A DNA stretch of 64,000 bases from Vineibacter terrae (GCF_008039615.1 NZ_VDUZ01000012.1:107130-171129), one strand, 5' to 3'; positions 24,826 through 33,212 are shown, numbered from the stretch's first letter. Numbers and translations are program-made. Notes: a model not told the origin generated them from the letters alone.

Positions 24826-25662
24826 CTATCCCCGCTTCCACAAGCCGCCAGCCGAGGTCGTCTGCGTGCCGGCCTTGTGCAGCGTGCGGCCGGCGAACTC
24901 CTGCGCATAGAGCTCGCGGATCGCGGCGGCGTCGAGGTAGCTCTTCACTGTGACGCCGTCGGGGAAGAAGACGTCGATCTCCTCGTCGGCGCTGTCGCTG
25001 AAATGCTCCTGCTCGCCGTGCCTGACCATCGGCGAGCCGATATGGGCATTGATATAGGTCTGCACGTCCAGCAGGTCCTTGCCGCGCGCGTGCGGCACGC
25101 CCATGCGCTCTTCCTCGACGAACACGTTGCTGCCCTTGTCGCCGACGGGCACCACCGAGAACAGGTCGTAGTCGCCGTGCACGAAATGGCCGGCCGTGCG
25201 CAGCCCGCTCTTGCAGTGCATGACACAGCCGTAATGGATGTGCGACGGGTCGGTCTGCACGAGATAGGAACGGTGCGCCGGCAGGTACATCGGCGGCTGG
25301 CCGTTGGCAGCAACGGCGGGGCCGAGATGCGGGCGGAACTTCTCCCATTCCGACAGCGCCTTGACATGCTTGCCGCCCTTGTAGGCGCCGCTGCCCACGA
25401 TCGTGGGATCGACGACCAGGCCGGCGGTCTTGTAGAGCTTGCCGTTCACGATCACGTCGAAGTCGGCTGTTTTGGCTTTGCAGTCGAGCATCTTGGGGAT
25501 GTAGCGCGGCTTGCCGATGTACTGCAGCGCCGCGGTGTTGGTGCGGCGCACGGCGATGTAGACACGGTACAAGGCCGCTGCCTGCGCGAACACTTGCGCA
25601 TCCATCAGCCGCATGTGGTTCAGCAACGACGGATCCTGGATGTTCAACGGCCGCGTGGCCAT
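24826..25662 (-). CDS. ExoY/edema-factor/CyaA-like (class II) nucleotidyl cyclase homologue
   Basis: The 278-residue protein carries, in order, the catalytic landmarks of the calmodulin/actin-activated bacterial cyclase toxins. RRTNT (40-44) matches an N-terminal ExoY motif. K57 and K64 (PKMLDCKAK) have the same seven-residue spacing as the ATP-binding lysines of ExoY and edema factor, and AGLVVDP follows. HGDYDLFSVVP places D164 and D166 like the two metal-binding aspartates (ADYDLF in the toxins). MVRHGEQEHF with a following VFFPDG resembles the catalytic-histidine block, with H215. There is no signal peptide, secretion domain or neighbouring secretion system. ATG 25662 has GAGGGAG seven bases upstream; an earlier ATG at 25692 lacks one. 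It might be enzymatically active, or a relative with another nucleotidyl role. Confidence 0.72.
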   Translation of the reverse strand: MATRPLNIQDPSLLNHMRLMDAQVFAQAAALYRVYIAVRRTNTAALQYIGKPRYIPKMLDCKAKTADFDVIVNGKLYKTAGLVVDPTIVGSGAYKGGKHVKALSEWEKFRPHLGPAVAANGQPPMYLPAHRSYLVQTDPSHIHYGCVMHCKSGLRTAGHFVHGDYDLFSVVPVGDKGSNVFVEEERMGVPHARGKDLLDVQTYINAHIGSPMVRHGEQEHFSDSADEEIDVFFPDGVTVKSYLDAAAIRELYAQEFAGRTLHKAGTQTTSAGGLWKRG

Positions 25663-25711
25663 GGACAGACTCCCTCGCCTCGGTGCTGCCAACAGCGGCA
25701 GCCGGCTAATT

Positions 25712-25727
25712 ATGAGTAGATGCTCAT
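25712..25727. promoter_or_regulatory. Small inverted repeat upstream of the cyclase-like gene
   Basis: ATGAG and CTCAT flank six bases, about 50 bases before the start codon. It is a possible operator in the promoter region, but it is short enough to be chance. Confidence 0.25.
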
Positions 25728-25793
25728 GTATACCGGGATACGGTCCGGTGCGCCAGAGGGAAACTGCGCATTGGTATCAAAAATCGCGGCAGA

Positions 25794-25883
25794 CCTGTCA
25801 TCCCGAGCGCAGCGAGGGATCTCCTGCGAGTGGCGCACTGTGCGTCCCACGCGGGAGATCCCTCGCTGCGCTCGGGATGACGG
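25794..25883. repeat. Palindromic element, family R1 (full copy)
   Basis: Both arms (cgagcgcagcgagggat and inverse) are intact, between ribA and the cyclase-like gene. The right flank agcgacctgcgattcc also occurs after the short copy at 49106, so the repeat unit extends beyond the palindrome. Confidence 0.92.
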
Positions 25884-25911
25884 ATGTATTAGCGACCTGC
25901 GATTCCCAGCA

Positions 25912-27096
25912 CTAGAAAAGATGCCCGCTCTTCTCGGCCTTGGTGCGCAGGTATTTCTCGTTGTGGCCGTTGGCCGGGAAGACGTGGCGCACGCGTTCGA
26001 CAACGTCGATGCCGTAGGACGACAGCTGACCGATCTTCTCGGGGTTGTTGGTCATCAGCCGGATCCTGGCGATGCCCATCTGGCGCAGGATGGTGACGGC
26101 CGGCCAGTAGAGGCGTTCGTCGGCATCGAAGCCCAGCTGCTCGTTGGCGTCGACCGTGTCGAAGCCGCCGTCCTGGAGCTGGTAGGCGCGCAGCTTGTTG
26201 ACCAGCCCGATGCCGCGGCCTTCCTGCGCCAGGTACAGCAGCACGCCCGAGCCGTGGCGCGCGATCTCGGCGATGGCGCCGCGCAGCTGCTCGCCGCAGT
26301 CGCAGCGCAGGCTGGCCAGCAGGTCACCGGTGAAGCATTCCGAGTGCAGCCGCACCAGCACCGGCGCCGTCGGGTCGATCTCGCCGATGACGATGGCGAG
26401 GTGCTCCTTGCCGCCGTCGGCGGGACGCCAGGCCACGATGCGGGCGTTCTCGGCATTCTCCAGCGGCACGCGCGCATCGGCCACCGGGCGCAGCTCGGAC
26501 GCCGCCAGCTTCTCATAGCCGCGGATATCGGCGGCATCGACATAGAGCGTGTCGCGCGCTGCGGCCCATTCCCGCCAGGGCCGGGCCCGGTCGCGGGCCA
26601 GCGGTCCCATCACCACCGCCGGCATCAGCCGCGCCAGCTTGGCCAGCTCGATGGCGGCCTCGGCGACGGTGGGCGCATGGCTGGCGATGGGGCGCGACAG
26701 GTGCCGGGTGGCGATATGGGCGGCCTGGTCCGGGGCCGTCGGCCGCAGGATCACGTCGACCGGCACGCCGGACGGCAGGTCGAGCGTCACCGGCTTGTTG
26801 GCGCCGCCCATGCCGCGGGCGATATGGGGCGGGATCTCGATGCCGACGGCTTCGGCCCGGCGCCGCGTCGTGACCAGCACCGGCGCGTCGCTGGCCAGCC
26901 CCCGCAATTGCGCCAGGGTGGCGTCGCCGCAGGATTCGGCTGCGACCGCCAGTCCGGCGGAGCCATCCGTATCTCGGATCAGCACGGCGCCGCCGCGCCG
27001 CAGCTCGGCAATGGCGCGTTCGACGGCTGCCAGGGGCGTGTGGGACAGGGTGTCGGCCGCTCGGATGTCGCCGCGGCGGGACGAGGGTGTGGGCAT
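25912..27096 (-). CDS. ribA: GTP cyclohydrolase II with degenerate DHBP-synthase-like N-terminal domain
   Basis: RibA opens GTP to the first riboflavin intermediate. The C-terminal half (about residues 205-394) has the zinc-binding set C254, C265 and C267 (SECFTGDLLASLRCDCGEQ) and the catalytic YLAQEGRGIGL loop. The N-terminal ~200 residues align in position with a RibB (DHBP synthase) domain, but its acidic catalytic signature is replaced (GGAVLIRDTDGSAGLAVAAE). That half is therefore probably inactive, as in other alphaproteobacterial RibA proteins. No other rib genes are adjacent. Confidence 0.93.
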   Translation of the reverse strand: MPTPSSRRGDIRAADTLSHTPLAAVERAIAELRRGGAVLIRDTDGSAGLAVAAESCGDATLAQLRGLASDAPVLVTTRRRAEAVGIEIPPHIARGMGGANKPVTLDLPSGVPVDVILRPTAPDQAAHIATRHLSRPIASHAPTVAEAAIELAKLARLMPAVVMGPLARDRARPWREWAAARDTLYVDAADIRGYEKLAASELRPVADARVPLENAENARIVAWRPADGGKEHLAIVIGEIDPTAPVLVRLHSECFTGDLLASLRCDCGEQLRGAIAEIARHGSGVLLYLAQEGRGIGLVNKLRAYQLQDGGFDTVDANEQLGFDADERLYWPAVTILRQMGIARIRLMTNNPEKIGQLSSYGIDVVERVRHVFPANGHNEKYLRTKAEKSGHLF

Positions 27097-27222
27097 GGTG
27101 GCGTCCTTTTACCCGGCGGCGGCGGCCAAGTCATGGGCGACCGGCTCATGGAAGGCTTTCGCCTCTTGCGGGCCGGCCGCCGGCGTCGCTCAATGCCGCA
27201 TCCACATTCCGAGGCGGGTTCC

Positions 27223-28098
27223 ATGACCCTGATCTACCGGGATTTCGACCAGGCCGGCCTCGATGCCGCCTACAACAACCGCAACGCGGTGCCGGATTTC
27301 CAGGCAGCCTATGTCGACCGCTGGGCCGCCACGAGCGCCACCGTGCGGACCCGGGTGCCGTGCCGGCTCGACATCGCCTACGGGCCGTCGCCGCGCCAGC
27401 GTCTGGACGTCTTCACGCCGGCCGGATCATCACCGCCCGGGGGCCGTCCGGCCCTGCTCTACATCCATGGCGGATACTGGCAGAGCAACCACAAGGACAG
27501 CTACTCCTTCCCGGCGCCCGTCGTCACCGGCACCGGCGCCCTCTACATCGCCGCCACCTACGATCTGTGCCCCGATGTCACCATGACGGTGCTGCTCGAG
27601 CAGGTCCGGCAGGCGGTCGGCTGGCTGCACCTTCATGCCCGCGATATCGGCCTCGATCCGGCGCGGCTGGTGGTCGCAGGCCACTCCGCCGGCGGCCACA
27701 TCGCCGCCAGCCTGGCGCATACCGATTGGGCCGCGCGCGGCCTGCCGGCAGGGGCGCTGGCCGGCGCCCTGCCGCTGTCCGGCCTCTACGACCTGGAGCC
27801 CATCCGGCTCAACTATCTCAATGCCGCCTGCCGCATGGATGTCGCCGAGGCGGCCGCCTTGAGCCCGATCCGCCATATCCGCCCCGGCGCGCCGCCCACC
27901 GTCCTGGTCGTCGGGGGCGCCGAGCTGCCGGAGCTGGTGCGTCAGACCCGTGACTATGGTGCTGCCCTGGCGCAGGCCGGCGTGCCGCCGCGGGCGGTTG
28001 TCGAAAGCCCGGGCGACAACCATTTCTCCGTCGTGGATGTCCTGTTCGACCCCGCCGGTCCCCTGTGGTCGCACCTCAAGGGCCTGCTGGGCGCCTGA
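27223..28098 (+). CDS. Alpha/beta hydrolase, kynurenine formamidase-like
   Basis: The 291-residue protein has the HGGYW oxyanion motif (82-86), nucleophile S155 in GHSAGGH, and a late histidine in GDNHFSVVD. HGGxW with GHSAGGH is the combination seen in kynurenine (aryl) formamidases and related HSL-type esterases, so hydrolysis of an N-formyl or ester substrate is likely. There is no tryptophan-degradation gene nearby to confirm it. The ATG at 27223 is preferred; the same frame stays open for 1.5 kb upstream, but that part is only the antisense shadow of ribA. Confidence 0.82.
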   Translation: MTLIYRDFDQAGLDAAYNNRNAVPDFQAAYVDRWAATSATVRTRVPCRLDIAYGPSPRQRLDVFTPAGSSPPGGRPALLYIHGGYWQSNHKDSYSFPAPVVTGTGALYIAATYDLCPDVTMTVLLEQVRQAVGWLHLHARDIGLDPARLVVAGHSAGGHIAASLAHTDWAARGLPAGALAGALPLSGLYDLEPIRLNYLNAACRMDVAEAAALSPIRHIRPGAPPTVLVVGGAELPELVRQTRDYGAALAQAGVPPRAVVESPGDNHFSVVDVLFDPAGPLWSHLKGLLGA

Positions 28099-28259
28099 AC
28101 CCTAACCAGACCGTGAACGGCCGTGAGAACCATCGACGCCATGCCCGGGCCATCATGGCCGCACGTGCCCACTCGATGGTATAAGCCATGCAATCGCATC
28201 CAACCGCATCCGAGGCCGCGGCCGGCGGCGTATCCGCCGCGACCGCATCGGGACAAGAG

Positions 28260-28952
28260 ATGACAACCAAAGGCAAGAAGATTCTCCTGATCGACGACGA
28301 CGCCTCGTTGCGCGAGGTGCTCGTCGAGCAGCTCGAGCTCTATGACGGCTTCGCCACCATCCAGGCCGCGACTGGGGCCGAGGGGCTGGAGATCGCGAAG
28401 AAGCAGCTCTTCGACGCCATCCTGCTGGATGTGGCGCTGCCCGACGGCGATGGCCGCGACATCTGCAAGCTGATGCGGCGCGAGGGCGTGCGGGCGCCCA
28501 TCCTGATGCTGACCGGCGCCGATACCGATGCCGACACCATCCTGGGCCTGGATTCCGGCGCCAACGACTATGTCACCAAGCCGTTCCGCATCAACGTGCT
28601 GCTGGCCCGGCTGCGCGCCCATCTGCGCCAGCACGAGCGCAGCGAGGACGCCATCCTGCAGATCGGCCCCTACGAGTTCCAGCCGGCGGCCAAGATGCTG
28701 CTGGAGAAGGGCGGCAAGAAGAAGGTGCGCCTGACCGAGAAGGAAACCTCGATCCTGAAGTACCTCTACCGCGCCGGCACCCGCGCCGTCGGCCGCGACC
28801 AGCTGCTGGGCGAGGTCTGGGGCTACAACGCCGGCGTCACCACGCACACGCTGGAGACCCACATCTACCGGCTGCGCCAGAAGATCGAGAAGGACCCCGC
28901 CAACGCCGCGATTCTCGTGACGGACAAGGGCGGGTACAGGTTACAGCCCTAG
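28260..28952 (+). CDS. OmpR/PhoB-type response regulator
   Basis: The 230-residue protein has a receiver domain (residues 6-120) with acidic pair D12/D13, phosphorylation site D57 (LLDVALPDGDG), T85 and K107 (YVTKPF). A C-terminal winged helix (about 130-228) ends in THTLETHIYRLRQKIE and GGYRL. No histidine kinase lies in the window, so it is an orphan here. The upstream ATG at 28188 would add 24 unconserved residues; I favour 28260, where the receiver begins normally. Confidence 0.92.
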   Translation: MTTKGKKILLIDDDASLREVLVEQLELYDGFATIQAATGAEGLEIAKKQLFDAILLDVALPDGDGRDICKLMRREGVRAPILMLTGADTDADTILGLDSGANDYVTKPFRINVLLARLRAHLRQHERSEDAILQIGPYEFQPAAKMLLEKGGKKKVRLTEKETSILKYLYRAGTRAVGRDQLLGEVWGYNAGVTTHTLETHIYRLRQKIEKDPANAAILVTDKGGYRLQP

Positions 28953-29037
28953 GGCCCGGCGCCGTCGCGCGCTTCCTGCTGCCGCGACGGGCGCGTAAAG
29001 TCCCGATGGGAGACATGCAGGCGGCTACGAGGGGGCC

Positions 29038-29418
29038 ATGGCCGAAACCACATTCATGAAAGTCGACGGTCTCGAAGGTGATGCGCGCGAGCCGCGCGAC
29101 TATGTCGGCTGGTTCAAGGTCGAGAATTTCACCTGGACCCGAGGCGAGAATATCAAGTTCGGCGAAGGTGTCGACGTCGATGCCGTCGTCACCATTGCCG
29201 GCGGCAAGCACGCATCACCATTCTACAAGCTCCGCACATCAGGCGAACCGGTCGCGCGCATCGAGCTGCACGTGCTGGATCGCGGTGTCATCCAGCAGTC
29301 GATCGACCTGCATGACGTCTACGTCAACGACTATGCCCGCGCCGGCGAGAACAAGCTCAAGACGCAGCTGATCGAGCTGACGCTCAACGCCACACGGGCG
29401 ATGATCAAGGGCGGCTGA
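29038..29418 (+). CDS. Hcp-like (type VI secretion tube) family protein, orphan
   Basis: The 126-residue protein resembles the Hcp/DUF796 fold: MKVDGLEGDAREPRDYVGWFKVENFTW corresponds in layout to the FLKIDGIxGES...GWIEVxSFSWG opening of Hcp. It is followed by beta-strand segments including SPFYKLRTSGEPVARIELHVL. It is shorter than most Hcp proteins (~160 residues), and there are no vgrG, tss or clpV genes in the window. It could be a stray tube protein, an effector carrier, or a member of a related non-secretion family. It lies 85 bases after the response regulator on the same strand. Confidence 0.6.
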   Translation: MAETTFMKVDGLEGDAREPRDYVGWFKVENFTWTRGENIKFGEGVDVDAVVTIAGGKHASPFYKLRTSGEPVARIELHVLDRGVIQQSIDLHDVYVNDYARAGENKLKTQLIELTLNATRAMIKGG

Positions 29419-29462
29419 CCTTCACAAGGACCTGCTGCCGGCCGAGCCTGCCGTCATTTTCA

Positions 29463-29493
29463 CTGTCATCCCGAGCGCAGCGAGGGATGACAG
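29463..29493. repeat. Minimal copy of palindromic element family R1
   Basis: CTGTCATCCC and its inverse flank an 11-base centre. This is the smallest complete palindrome of the family. Confidence 0.8.
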
Positions 29494-29665
29494 ACCTGTT
29501 TTTCGGCGTGCAATGCCGCCGTCAAGTTTTGGCTTCCACTGACATCGGTGCGGCCTTTCACTGAAAGGAGGTGCCATCGTCGTGGCGGTTCGACGTGCTC
29601 TGTCCACGTACAAGACGGCTGGTAGCAACCTGCAATGACAGGAGGGTCAGATTAGTCGACCGACC

Positions 29666-30712
29666 ATGTGCTGGGAGGACGTCGAGGAGGGGCAGCCGCT
29701 GCCGTCCTTCGACTACGAGCTCAGCCTGTTGCGCCTCGTCGCGTTCGTTCGCGCGACCGGCTTGTATGACTATGTCCATTTCGACGGCGACTACGCGCGT
29801 GCGGCCGGCGCGAGGGACGCCTTCATCTCCACGCCGCACGTGGCCGGCCTGTTCGGGCGGCTGTTGACCGACTGGAGCGGTCCCTCGGGGGAGATCCGAT
29901 CCCTGACCTTCAGCATGCGAACGCAAAGCTGCACCAACGATATGCTGGCGGTGAGCGGACGCGTCGGACGGCGCTACCGGGGACCCGATGGCGCCTACCT
30001 CGTCGATCTTGTCGACCTCAATATCGGGCACGCGCTCGCGGCCCATGCGGCGACGGCAACCGCCACGATGGCCTTGCCGTCGCGCTCGGGGGACAAGGCC
30101 CTGCCGTTGACTCCCGTCCGCGAGGACGACGTTCGCCCCGCGGACGTCCCTGACTTCGCGCGGCCATATCTGGGCAAATCACGGGCTGGCGGCGCGTACC
30201 CGGCCCAGCCGTTGACGAAGGAGGAAATCCACCTCTGGTGCGAGGCGCTCGAGGATTGGAATCCGCTCTACTGGGACGAGGCATACGCGGCATCGAGTCC
30301 ACATGGCGGCATCATAGCGCCTCCCACCTCGATGTTTTTCGGAACGGGTTCGTCGGCCGGGCTGGGCATCGGCTGCATGAAGCCTGGCGAGACTGTCCCT
30401 GACGCGGTGCGCAAGGGCATGACGGGCATCGGCCTCCTGCAATCCCTGCGTCAGGCGTGGGCCGAAGGCGGCACGCTCGTCATACCGCCAGGTTGCGACG
30501 AGATCGCCGTCGTGCAGGCTGTCTGTCGCTTCTTCATCCCGATGCGGCCCGGCGACACGGGGCATACCCAGCTGAGGATGAAGAACTGCAGCCAGCGCAA
30601 AAAGACCAAGCTCGGAGAGGGCTACTTCATCACCACGGAACGGCTTCTCTACAATCAGCGCAACGAGCCGGTCCGTAGCCAGGAGTTCACGGTCTTCCAT
30701 TACCACGTCTAG
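29666..30712 (+). CDS. MaoC/FAS1-like double hot-dog dehydratase family protein
   Basis: The 348-residue protein has an N-terminal FAS1-like hot-dog domain (about 1-150; WEDVEEGQPLPSFDYELSLL) and a second hot-dog region from about 185 (WCEALEDWNPLYWDEAYAASSPHGGIIAPP). Such proteins hydrate or dehydrate acyl-CoA/acyl-carrier substrates. The start is uncertain. The ATG at 29666 has no ribosome binding site, whereas AGGAGGG (29640-29646) sits four bases before an in-frame ATT at 29651, which would add ISRPT. An in-frame TGA at 29636 bars any longer form. Confidence 0.78.
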   Translation: MCWEDVEEGQPLPSFDYELSLLRLVAFVRATGLYDYVHFDGDYARAAGARDAFISTPHVAGLFGRLLTDWSGPSGEIRSLTFSMRTQSCTNDMLAVSGRVGRRYRGPDGAYLVDLVDLNIGHALAAHAATATATMALPSRSGDKALPLTPVREDDVRPADVPDFARPYLGKSRAGGAYPAQPLTKEEIHLWCEALEDWNPLYWDEAYAASSPHGGIIAPPTSMFFGTGSSAGLGIGCMKPGETVPDAVRKGMTGIGLLQSLRQAWAEGGTLVIPPGCDEIAVVQAVCRFFIPMRPGDTGHTQLRMKNCSQRKKTKLGEGYFITTERLLYNQRNEPVRSQEFTVFHYHV

Positions 30713-30747
30713 CGCCTGGTGTCCGGAAGCCCTGGTCTCTGATACGT

Positions 30748-30836
30748 CTGTCATCCCGAGCGCAGCGAGGGATCTCCTGCAAGAGACGCATGGTGCGCCA
30801 TTCGCGGGAGATCCCTCGCTGCGCTCGGGATGACAG
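30748..30836. repeat. Palindromic element, family R1 (full copy)
   Basis: Both arms are intact. Its left flank tgatacgtc matches the left flank of the copy at 63814, showing a longer shared unit. Confidence 0.92.
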
Positions 30837-30881
30837 GGAAACGTTGGATTCAGCGCCGACAAAGACAGTGCGCGTGCGCTG

Positions 30882-31904
30882 CTACACCACGTCGTACGTG
30901 ATCTCGACCTCTTCGCCGAACGCATGCCCCTGGCATGTGAGGATCCAGCCGCTGGCGAGATCCTCCTCGGTGTAGATGTCGTTGTTGGCCAGCACGATCT
31001 TGCCCTTGATCTTCTTGGCCGCGCACGAGGCGCAGAAGCCTTCCTCGCAGGCCGAGTTGGGCGACAGGCCGGCTTCGCGCGCCGCGTTGAGGATCGACAG
31101 GCCCTTGCGGTAGGGCACGCGGTGCACCTTGCCCTCGAAATGGATCGTGATCGCATCGGGCACGACGTCGCCGTCCTCGGGCGGCGCCATCGGCACGGCG
31201 TCGTTGCCCGAGGCCTCGAAGCGCTCGATCAGCACGCGGTTGCGCGGCATGCCCGACTTCAGCAGCGTCTCCTCGACCAGGGTCATGAACGGCCCGGGGC
31301 CGCAGAGATAGGCCTCCGCCGGTTCGAACCCCGCCAGCGCCTGCGTGATCTCGGCGGCCGTCGTCAGCCCCTGCTCGGCATCGAGATGATGGATCACCTC
31401 CAGCCGGTCGGGATGGGCGCGCGCCAGGGCCTCGAGCTCGGCCTTGAAGATCACCGATTGCGCGTCGCGGTTGGCATAGAACAGCCGGATACGGCGGCCG
31501 GTGGTCCTGAGCGCCGACTTGATCAGCGACATCACCGGCGTGACCCCGCTGCCGCCGGCAAGCAGCAGCAGCGGCGCGGCGCTGCCGTTCAGCACGAAGC
31601 GCCCGGCGGGCGCCATCACATCGAGCGTGGCGCCTTCCGTCAGCGTGTCGTGGAACCAGTTCGAGCCGCGGCCGCCGTCGACGCGCTTGACCGTGACCTT
31701 GGCCTCGCCGTCCGTCTCCGGCGCGCTCGAAAGCGAATAGCAGCGCGCCACGGTGCCCTCGGGATGCGGCACCCGGAAGGTCAGGAACTGGCCGGCCCGA
31801 TAGTGGAAGCGGTCGGCCAGCTCGGAGGGCACGGCCAGCACGAAGGATCGGGCATCCGGGGTTTCCTGCACGATGCGGGCGATACGCAGCTTGTGGTACG
31901 ACAT
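30882..31904 (-). CDS. Ferredoxin-NAD(P)H reductase with C-terminal 2Fe-2S domain (PaaE/KshB-like)
   Basis: The 340-residue electron-transfer protein has an FAD domain (RCYSLSS, residues 54-60), an NAD(P)-binding domain (LAGGSGVTPVMS about 116-126; CGPGPFM about 201) and a plant-type 2Fe-2S domain with C286, C291, C294 and C324. This layout matches reductases of phenylacetyl-CoA epoxidase and ketosteroid hydroxylase systems. The ATG at 31904 has GGGAG five bases upstream; an upstream ATG is unsupported. It is divergent from a diiron protein gene, and pairing of the two is an attractive inference. Confidence 0.9.
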   Translation of the reverse strand: MSYHKLRIARIVQETPDARSFVLAVPSELADRFHYRAGQFLTFRVPHPEGTVARCYSLSSAPETDGEAKVTVKRVDGGRGSNWFHDTLTEGATLDVMAPAGRFVLNGSAAPLLLLAGGSGVTPVMSLIKSALRTTGRRIRLFYANRDAQSVIFKAELEALARAHPDRLEVIHHLDAEQGLTTAAEITQALAGFEPAEAYLCGPGPFMTLVEETLLKSGMPRNRVLIERFEASGNDAVPMAPPEDGDVVPDAITIHFEGKVHRVPYRKGLSILNAAREAGLSPNSACEEGFCASCAAKKIKGKIVLANNDIYTEEDLASGWILTCQGHAFGEEVEITYDVV

Positions 31905-31990
31905 CGAGGCTCCCGTCGTCGGACGCGTTTCAGGGCGCGGCGGGTTCCGCGCCGGCACGGCCCGCCTTATGCGCGATTCCGGGCTGACAG

Positions 31991-32052
31991 TGCTAGCAGA
32001 ACATGCTAGCTTCCGCCGAGAAAAATGAACGGAGCGTCATAATTTTCCGTTC
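31991..32052. promoter_or_regulatory. Candidate shared operator region between reductase and diiron protein
   Basis: TGCTAGC occurs twice, 13 bases apart (31991-31997 and 32004-32010). Then GAACGGA and its inverse TCCGTTC (32027-32033 and 32046-32052) flank 12 bases. Both lie in the divergent promoter region and look like regulator-binding sites. Confidence 0.4.
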
Positions 32053-32142
32053 GCTGGAGAGGAAGCGGCGGCCCAGGCCGGTGTTCTACCGGTCTCGCAC
32101 GGGGCGTCGCGCGACAGTCGTGACCCCGCAGGAGGCCGCAGC

Positions 32143-33210
32143 ATGACTTCGACCAAGATCTATGAGCTGCCCGTCGACATCACTGAATGGAAATTCGACG
32201 GCAAGACCGAGATGCACTTCACCTGGGAGTACGAGGACGGCTCGGCCGAGCTGCTGAACCTCTACGAAAAGGGCAAGCAGCAGCAGTGGAACGCCACGGA
32301 CCGGCTCGACTGGACGCAGGAGCTGCAGGAGGACAACCCGATGGGGATGTCCGACGAGTCGATCCCGATCTACGGCTCGCCGTTCTGGGACAAGATGACG
32401 GAGAAGGAGAAGGTCTGGCTGCGCTGGAACCTGGCGTCGCATACGATCTGCCAGTTCATGCACGGCGAGCAGGGCGCGCTGATCGCGACCGCCAAGATCG
32501 TGAACACCGTGCCCGACATGAACGCCAAGTTCTACGCCGCCACCCAGGTGATGGACGAGGCGCGCCATGTCGAGGTCTACAAGCGGCTGATCCACGAGAA
32601 GTTCAAGATGGCGTATCCGATCACGGAGTCGCTGAAGAACCTGCTCGAGCAGACGCTGACCGACAGCCGCTGGGACATGACCTATCTCGGCATGCAGGTG
32701 CTGATCGAAGGCCTGGCGCTGGCCGCCTTCCAGCGCATTCGCGACCAGGCCAAGAACAACCTCTCGGCCGCGGTCAACGCCTACGTCATGCAGGACGAGG
32801 CGCGGCACGTCACCTTCGGCCGCCTGGCGTTGCGCGACTACTACCCGCAGCTCAGCGATCATGAGCGCGCGCAGCGCGAGGAGTTCTGCGTCGAGGCGCT
32901 CTACTTCATGCGCGACCGCTTCAACCAGGCCGAGGTCTGGATGCGCTCGGGCCTGCCGGTCGACAAGCTGATGGAATACGCCTTCAATTCCGGCGTCATG
33001 CAGGCGTTCCGCACGCGGCTGTTCACGCGCATCGTGCCGATCCTCAAGGATATCGGCCTGTTCGGTCCCAAGGTGCAGAAGGCGCTGATCGACATGGGCG
33101 TGATGGAGTACGCCAAGATCGACGCCTCGGCGATCCTCGCCAACGACGGCAAGGTCGCCGACGACTTCGACAAGAAGCGTTTCGTGACCGACGCGATCGC
33201 AGCGCAATAA
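32143..33210 (+). CDS. Ferritin-like diiron protein (probable oxygenase/hydroxylase component)
   Basis: The 355-residue protein has a complete four-helix diiron ligand set: E109 (HGEQGALIA), E139 and H142 (MDEARHVEVY), E189 (IEGLALAAF), E219 and H222 (QDEARHVTFG). The paired DEARH motifs are typical of ferritin-like carboxylate-bridged diiron enzymes, such as AurF-type N-oxygenases and aldehyde oxygenases. The substrate is unknown. AGGAGG lies seven bases before the ATG. The divergent flavin/2Fe-2S reductase is the obvious candidate electron donor. Confidence 0.85.
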   Translation: MTSTKIYELPVDITEWKFDGKTEMHFTWEYEDGSAELLNLYEKGKQQQWNATDRLDWTQELQEDNPMGMSDESIPIYGSPFWDKMTEKEKVWLRWNLASHTICQFMHGEQGALIATAKIVNTVPDMNAKFYAATQVMDEARHVEVYKRLIHEKFKMAYPITESLKNLLEQTLTDSRWDMTYLGMQVLIEGLALAAFQRIRDQAKNNLSAAVNAYVMQDEARHVTFGRLALRDYYPQLSDHERAQREEFCVEALYFMRDRFNQAEVWMRSGLPVDKLMEYAFNSGVMQAFRTRLFTRIVPILKDIGLFGPKVQKALIDMGVMEYAKIDASAILANDGKVADDFDKKRFVTDAIAAQ

Positions 33211-33212
33211 CT

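Noticed and set aside
25720..27222. Upstream part of the long frame that ends in the alpha/beta hydrolase
   Set aside because: It is the antisense of ribA and part of a palindromic element; the hydrolase family starts at 27223.
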